Part shown: piece by piece, positions 59,043 through 64,000 of the stretch
How positions within the stretch are numbered: the first letter of the stretch is position 1
Layout of the letters: every line of letters starts with the position of its first letter
Source of the DNA: Moraxella haemolytica
GTDB lineage: Bacteria > Pseudomonadota > Gammaproteobacteria > Pseudomonadales > Moraxellaceae
Direction of reading: 5' to 3'
Assembly: GCF_030177935.1 (NCBI RefSeq)
Contig: NZ_CP089974.1
Span: 62,001 to 126,000, forward strand
Length of the DNA: 64,000 nt
The notes under the pieces: generated by a model
What the model was told of the DNA's origin: nothing
Database searches by the model: none
Seen by the model: only the letters and a program-made list of their open reading frames with translations
Translations under genes and position numbers: made by a program

Positions 59043-59342
59043 ATGAGTGCATTAACCAAGGCTGATATGATTGACCGCTTGACCATTCGCCTACGCATCA
59101 CTCGCCAAGATGCTAGGCAAATTGTCGATAAGTTTTTTGAAGAAATTAGTCAAAATTTGGCAGATGGCAGAGAGGTTAAAATCTCAGGCTTTGGCAATTT
59201 TGTACTAAAAGACAAAAAACCAAGACCGGGTAGAAATCCAAAAACTGGCGAAAGCATTCCTGTCAAAGCAAGGCGAGTAGTTACTTTTAAGGCAGGTCAA
59301 AAATTTCGTACTCGAGTTGAGATGGAAAGCGACCACCAATAA
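59043..59342 (+). CDS. ihfA: Integration host factor alpha subunit
   Basis: 99 residues. It has [19 protein letters not shown] at the start, the family motif [18 protein letters not shown], and the beta-arm [14 protein letters not shown] that inserts Pro into the DNA minor groove. It bends DNA as a heterodimer with IhfB. It lies 44 bp after pheT, as in E. coli. Confidence 0.95.
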   Translation: MSALTKADMIDRLTIRLRITRQDARQIVDKFFEEISQNLADGREVKISGFGNFVLKDKKPRPGRNPKTGESIPVKARRVVTFKAGQKFRTRVEMESDHQ

Positions 59343-59372
59343 TAATCTGGGCAAAAGCTAGCTTATTTTTAG

Positions 59373-59401
59373 TTGAAAAGTGGGTATGCCTTTGTTATAA
59401 T
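59373..59401 (+). promoter_or_regulatory. Promoter of rpmE2
   Basis: TTGAAA (59373-59378), 17-bp spacer, perfect TATAAT (59396-59401), leaving a leader of ~150 nt. Confidence 0.6.
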
Positions 59402-59556
59402 ATCGGTTCATTTTTCCCACTTAAGTTGGCTAATAGATGATAAGGCATGGTGCGACATACCAAAGTTGGTTGGTGATGGCGTGGCTATGTTTGATTGCCT
59501 AAGAATTGGTTTTGCGGGCAGTTTTTATTAGTGCTTAGGTTTATTGGACAATTATC

Positions 59557-59820
59557 ATGCGTAAAGACATTCACCCAGATTACAAAGAAGTTCTATTTCA
59601 CGACACCAATGCTGATGTGTACTTCCTAACTCGCTCAACCGTTGCCACTAAAGCAACTCGTGAATACGAAGGTAAAGAGTACCCATATTTCCCGCTTGAT
59701 ATCTCAAGTGCTTCTCACCCATTCTACACTGGTGAGCAACGCAAGGCATCTAACGAAGGTCGTGTTGCCAGCTTCAACAAGCGTTTTGGCGCGTTTGCAA
59801 GCCGTGGCAAAAAAGCCTAA
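59557..59820 (+). CDS. rpmE2: 50S ribosomal protein L31 type B (zinc-independent)
   Basis: 87 residues. It starts [20 protein letters not shown] and contains [21 protein letters not shown], the type B pattern. It has no cysteines, so it lacks the zinc site of type A L31. In many bacteria type B is induced by zinc starvation. Here it has its own promoter but I see no good Zur box, so it may be the constitutive L31. The long leader could carry translational control. Confidence 0.94.
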   Translation: MRKDIHPDYKEVLFHDTNADVYFLTRSTVATKATREYEGKEYPYFPLDISSASHPFYTGEQRKASNEGRVASFNKRFGAFASRGKKA

Positions 59821-59846
59821 TCATATTTGTGCTTTACAATGTGCTC

Positions 59847-59874
59847 AAAAACCGTCCTTATGGGGGCGGTTTTT
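59847..59874 (+). terminator. Terminator after rpmE2
   Basis: AAAAACCGTCC (59847-59857) pairs with GGGCGGTTTTT (59864-59874), one G-T pair. Confidence 0.7.
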
Positions 59875-60033
59875 GGTGTTTGGGAAATGATTATATGAGT
59901 TGTGCTAAAATACAATAAAATTGGTTGATTTTCTGAACAAATAGATGACGAATCAAGCACATCGTGATAGACTATGCGTATTTATTGACTGACTTTTTGA
60001 GTCTCATCTGAAGACGAATAAACTGGGGTAATT

Positions 60034-60945
60034 ATGGAACAAAGTGTGCAATTGCTCATGACCATACTGGCTATGGTTGCTGGGCTGATTTTGATTGTGC
60101 TAGCGGTAGTGCGTCTTATTAAGGCGAAGCAGGTGGGTGATGTTGAAACAGATGTTCAGCACAAGGACGGTTTGCCCATCACACCAAGAGATGAGCGTAT
60201 GTCGCAAACAGCCACTAAAGCGACGCCACAAGATGATGAAGATACAGATGCACTAAGTAATATGGCGGCGGTCGCTGCATCATCGCCTGTAGTAAATGCC
60301 GATAGGACGCCAGAGTCGCCCACTAAGGCGTCAGCAATTTATGAAGCACCAATTGACCAAAACTCCACTCAGGTGAGCGGTCTGGACGAGCAAGTTCATG
60401 ATTTGGATATGCCAGACTTCCAAGAAGCAACTGAATTGACTCAGCCTGCTAGCGAACAAAAAGCACCGCTAATAGACAGACACCTATCTCAGGAAGTCAG
60501 CTCTGATCAAAACAATGGACCATTATTAAACGCTAAAGATACTGTAACCATTGTCATCACGCCACGCAATTTTTTTACGGGCTTGCCAGGTAAGAGTATC
60601 TTGGGGCTGGTGCGTGAATATGGGCTAAAATACGGTGTAATGGAGATGTTCCATCGTTACGAACATGAGAATGGCACAGGTGATTTGTGGTTTAGTATGC
60701 TTGGGGCGAATGATGCAGGCGTGCAATCTTTTGACCTAAACACTTTATCAGAAAGTCGTTTTAATACCATTTTGTTGTTCTTGTCATTGCCACATCCTTA
60801 CGCTTTGCGTGGTTTTGATAGCATGGTATCGACCGCACAGATGATTGCTAGCGATATTGACGCAGATTTGTACGATGAGCAAGGCGAGCTGTTAAACGAT
60901 GAAAGACTTGCTAAATTGCGTGCTGATATCGCCAATTATCAATAA
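60034..60945 (+). CDS. zipA: Cell division protein ZipA
   Basis: 303 residues. An N-terminal membrane helix (about 8-28) is followed by a basic stretch (RLIKAKQ), a long Pro/Asp/Ser-rich linker (~40-165), and the C-terminal FtsZ-binding domain (~168-300: TIVITPRNFFTGLPGKSI, YGLKYGVMEMFHRY, LLFLSLPHPY). It tethers the FtsZ ring to the inner membrane. It is directly upstream of ligA, the conserved gammaproteobacterial order. Confidence 0.92.
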   Translation: MEQSVQLLMTILAMVAGLILIVLAVVRLIKAKQVGDVETDVQHKDGLPITPRDERMSQTATKATPQDDEDTDALSNMAAVAASSPVVNADRTPESPTKASAIYEAPIDQNSTQVSGLDEQVHDLDMPDFQEATELTQPASEQKAPLIDRHLSQEVSSDQNNGPLLNAKDTVTIVITPRNFFTGLPGKSILGLVREYGLKYGVMEMFHRYEHENGTGDLWFSMLGANDAGVQSFDLNTLSESRFNTILLFLSLPHPYALRGFDSMVSTAQMIASDIDADLYDEQGELLNDERLAKLRADIANYQ

Positions 60946-60960
60946 TCAATGAATTGATGC

Positions 60961-60985
60961 AAAACCGTCTTTTAAGGCGGTTTTT
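60961..60985 (+). terminator. Terminator-like hairpin between zipA and ligA
   Basis: AAAACCGTCTT pairs with AAGGCGGTTTT (60974-60984) with one G-T pair; T-run follows. ligA may have its own promoter or receive read-through. Confidence 0.6.
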
Positions 60986-61053
60986 GTGTTATTTGCCAAG
61001 ACAACCCTTGCCACAAACCACCGTCAAAACCTATCAACCCAATATTTGAGTGA

Positions 61054-63132
<2,079 letters not shown>

Positions 63133-63223
63133 TGCTACTAAGAGCAAATATGGTGTTGTGCTTGACTTTACTAATGGTTATGATGGATTATCAAATATAA
63201 ATATTAAGTTATGAATAAGGCAA

Positions 63224-64000
63224 ATGATGGGCAATCAGCATACGCAACCTAGAAGCAAAAGTGATGTACTGTCAATGGCTGGACTGTTGATTGGTTGTGT
63301 TTTGTTTGGACTTGGGAGTTTGATTGTTGCTCATGTTGATGGTCTAGGTGGCTTTGCGATGGCGTTCTGGCGACTGTTCATCTCAGCCTGTATTTTCTGG
63401 GTGCTTTCCATGATTTGTCGTCAAGCCTTTCCCACTAGCAAAAAATCCATTGCTTTGGCTTTGGCATCAGGAGTGGCATTGGGGCTTGACTTGGCATTGT
63501 GGCATGAGAGCATCTATGCAGTAGGACCAGGTATCTCTACCTTGTTAAATAGCTTACAAATATTCTTTTTGGCATTTATTGCTTTTTTGTGGTTTGGTGA
63601 AAAACAAAACAAAATACAGCTGATGAGCCTTGCCATGGCATCGATTGGTGTGATATTCATTGCTAGCCCTGAGTTTGCAACCAATGATGCGGCATTATGG
63701 GGCTTTGTTGCTGGTATTGCTTCAGGCGGTTTTTTGGCGTTATCAATGGCGTATATTCGCCGTGTACATGAAGTAGCCAAAGTTGCCATATTGCCTATGA
63801 TGACCATCATTGGTACAGGTGGAGCAATGGCACTTTTGCCCATGATGTTTTTGTGGAATGATGGGCAAATTTTGCCAATGACCATGAGTGAGTGGGGCTG
63901 GGTTTTGGTTTATGGTGCTGTCATGCAGTGCTTGGCTTGGGGCTTGATTGGTTATTCTATTCCAAAGTTAGCATTATCTTTGACAGGGCTTTTGTTGTTG
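63224..64000 (+). CDS. EamA/DMT-family transporter, N-terminal part (3' end outside window)
   Basis: The frame is open from the ATG at 63224 to the last base (259 codons). AGG lies a few bases upstream. About nine membrane helices are visible, starting with MAGLLIGCVLFGLGSLIVAH; features such as GFAMAFWRLFISA, LWHESIYAVGPGISTLLNS and GEKQNKIQLMSLAMASIGVI are typical of the first EamA repeat. The second repeat starts near FVAGIASGGFLALSMAYIRR. The substrate cannot be predicted; family members export amino acids or other metabolites. Confidence 0.85.
   Translation, partial: MMGNQHTQPRSKSDVLSMAGLLIGCVLFGLGSLIVAHVDGLGGFAMAFWRLFISACIFWVLSMICRQAFPTSKKSIALALASGVALGLDLALWHESIYAVGPGISTLLNSLQIFFLAFIAFLWFGEKQNKIQLMSLAMASIGVIFIASPEFATNDAALWGFVAGIASGGFLALSMAYIRRVHEVAKVAILPMMTIIGTGGAMALLPMMFLWNDGQILPMTMSEWGWVLVYGAVMQCLAWGLIGYSIPKLALSLTGLLLL

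Noticed and set aside
59390-59420. Possible Zur box upstream of rpmE2
   Set aside because: TGTTATAATAT matches one half but is explained by the -10 element; the other half does not match (about 12 of 18 positions).

Overview
The window looks like part of a Moraxella chromosome (Moraxellaceae, Gammaproteobacteria). The reasons are an LbpB-LbpA-Slam receptor cassette, a UspA-like trimeric autotransporter, a Gram-negative porin, and a low-to-moderate GC content. The gene content and orders (pepA/lptFG, gltA/sdhCDAB/sucAB-lpd, zipA-ligA, hisIE-tatABC) are typical of the Acinetobacter/Psychrobacter/Moraxella group. I cannot name the species from sequence alone. No rRNA, tRNA or CRISPR array was seen.

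Layout. 1-5.5 kb: 3' part of lbpB, then lbpA and slam, an iron-piracy surface receptor with its lipoprotein exporter. 5.6-9.7 kb: pepA divergent from lptF-lptG. 9.8-13.2 kb: ompR (no envZ beside it) divergent from tex. 13.3-25.1 kb: a TCA-cycle block, with gltA facing away from sdhCDAB, then sucA-sucB-lpdA (sucCD are not here). 25.4-26.7 kb: a short YadA/UspA-type adhesin. 27-31 kb: galU, a 14-bp tandem repeat, pgi, and a UDP-glucose-dehydrogenase-like protein that has lost its catalytic residues. 31-33 kb: an M48 protease and a YjgN-like membrane protein. 33.6-37.9 kb: rdgB, tig, clpP-clpX. 37.9-39.9 kb: an IS607-family element (serine recombinase plus TnpB), followed by the 3' half of an NRAMP metal transporter. 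40.7-44.1 kb: fadB-fadA. 44.4-46.9 kb: a secreted protein of unknown role, panF-yhdT. 47-53.2 kb: a nitroreductase; then on the minus strand a zinc-independent L36 gene with a probable Zur operator, dusC, a small UvrD-like helicase, tatCBA and hisIE. 53.3-59.8 kb: rpmI-rplT, a porin on the opposite strand, pheS-pheT-ihfA, and a type B L31 gene. 60-64 kb: zipA-ligA and the start of an EamA-type transporter that runs off the end.

How it fits together. Most of the window is housekeeping: central carbon metabolism, outer-membrane lipopolysaccharide export, proteolysis, translation and DNA ligation. The accessory layer concerns life on a host surface under metal limitation: lactoferrin/transferrin-type iron capture, zinc-sparing ribosomal proteins, an adhesin, a porin, and a manganese/iron transporter that has been cut in half beside an insertion element. 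The most unusual items are the probable Zur-controlled L36 promoter, the dead UDP-glucose dehydrogenase paralogue linked to pgi, the apparently leaderless IS607 transposase mRNA, and the NRAMP remnant.
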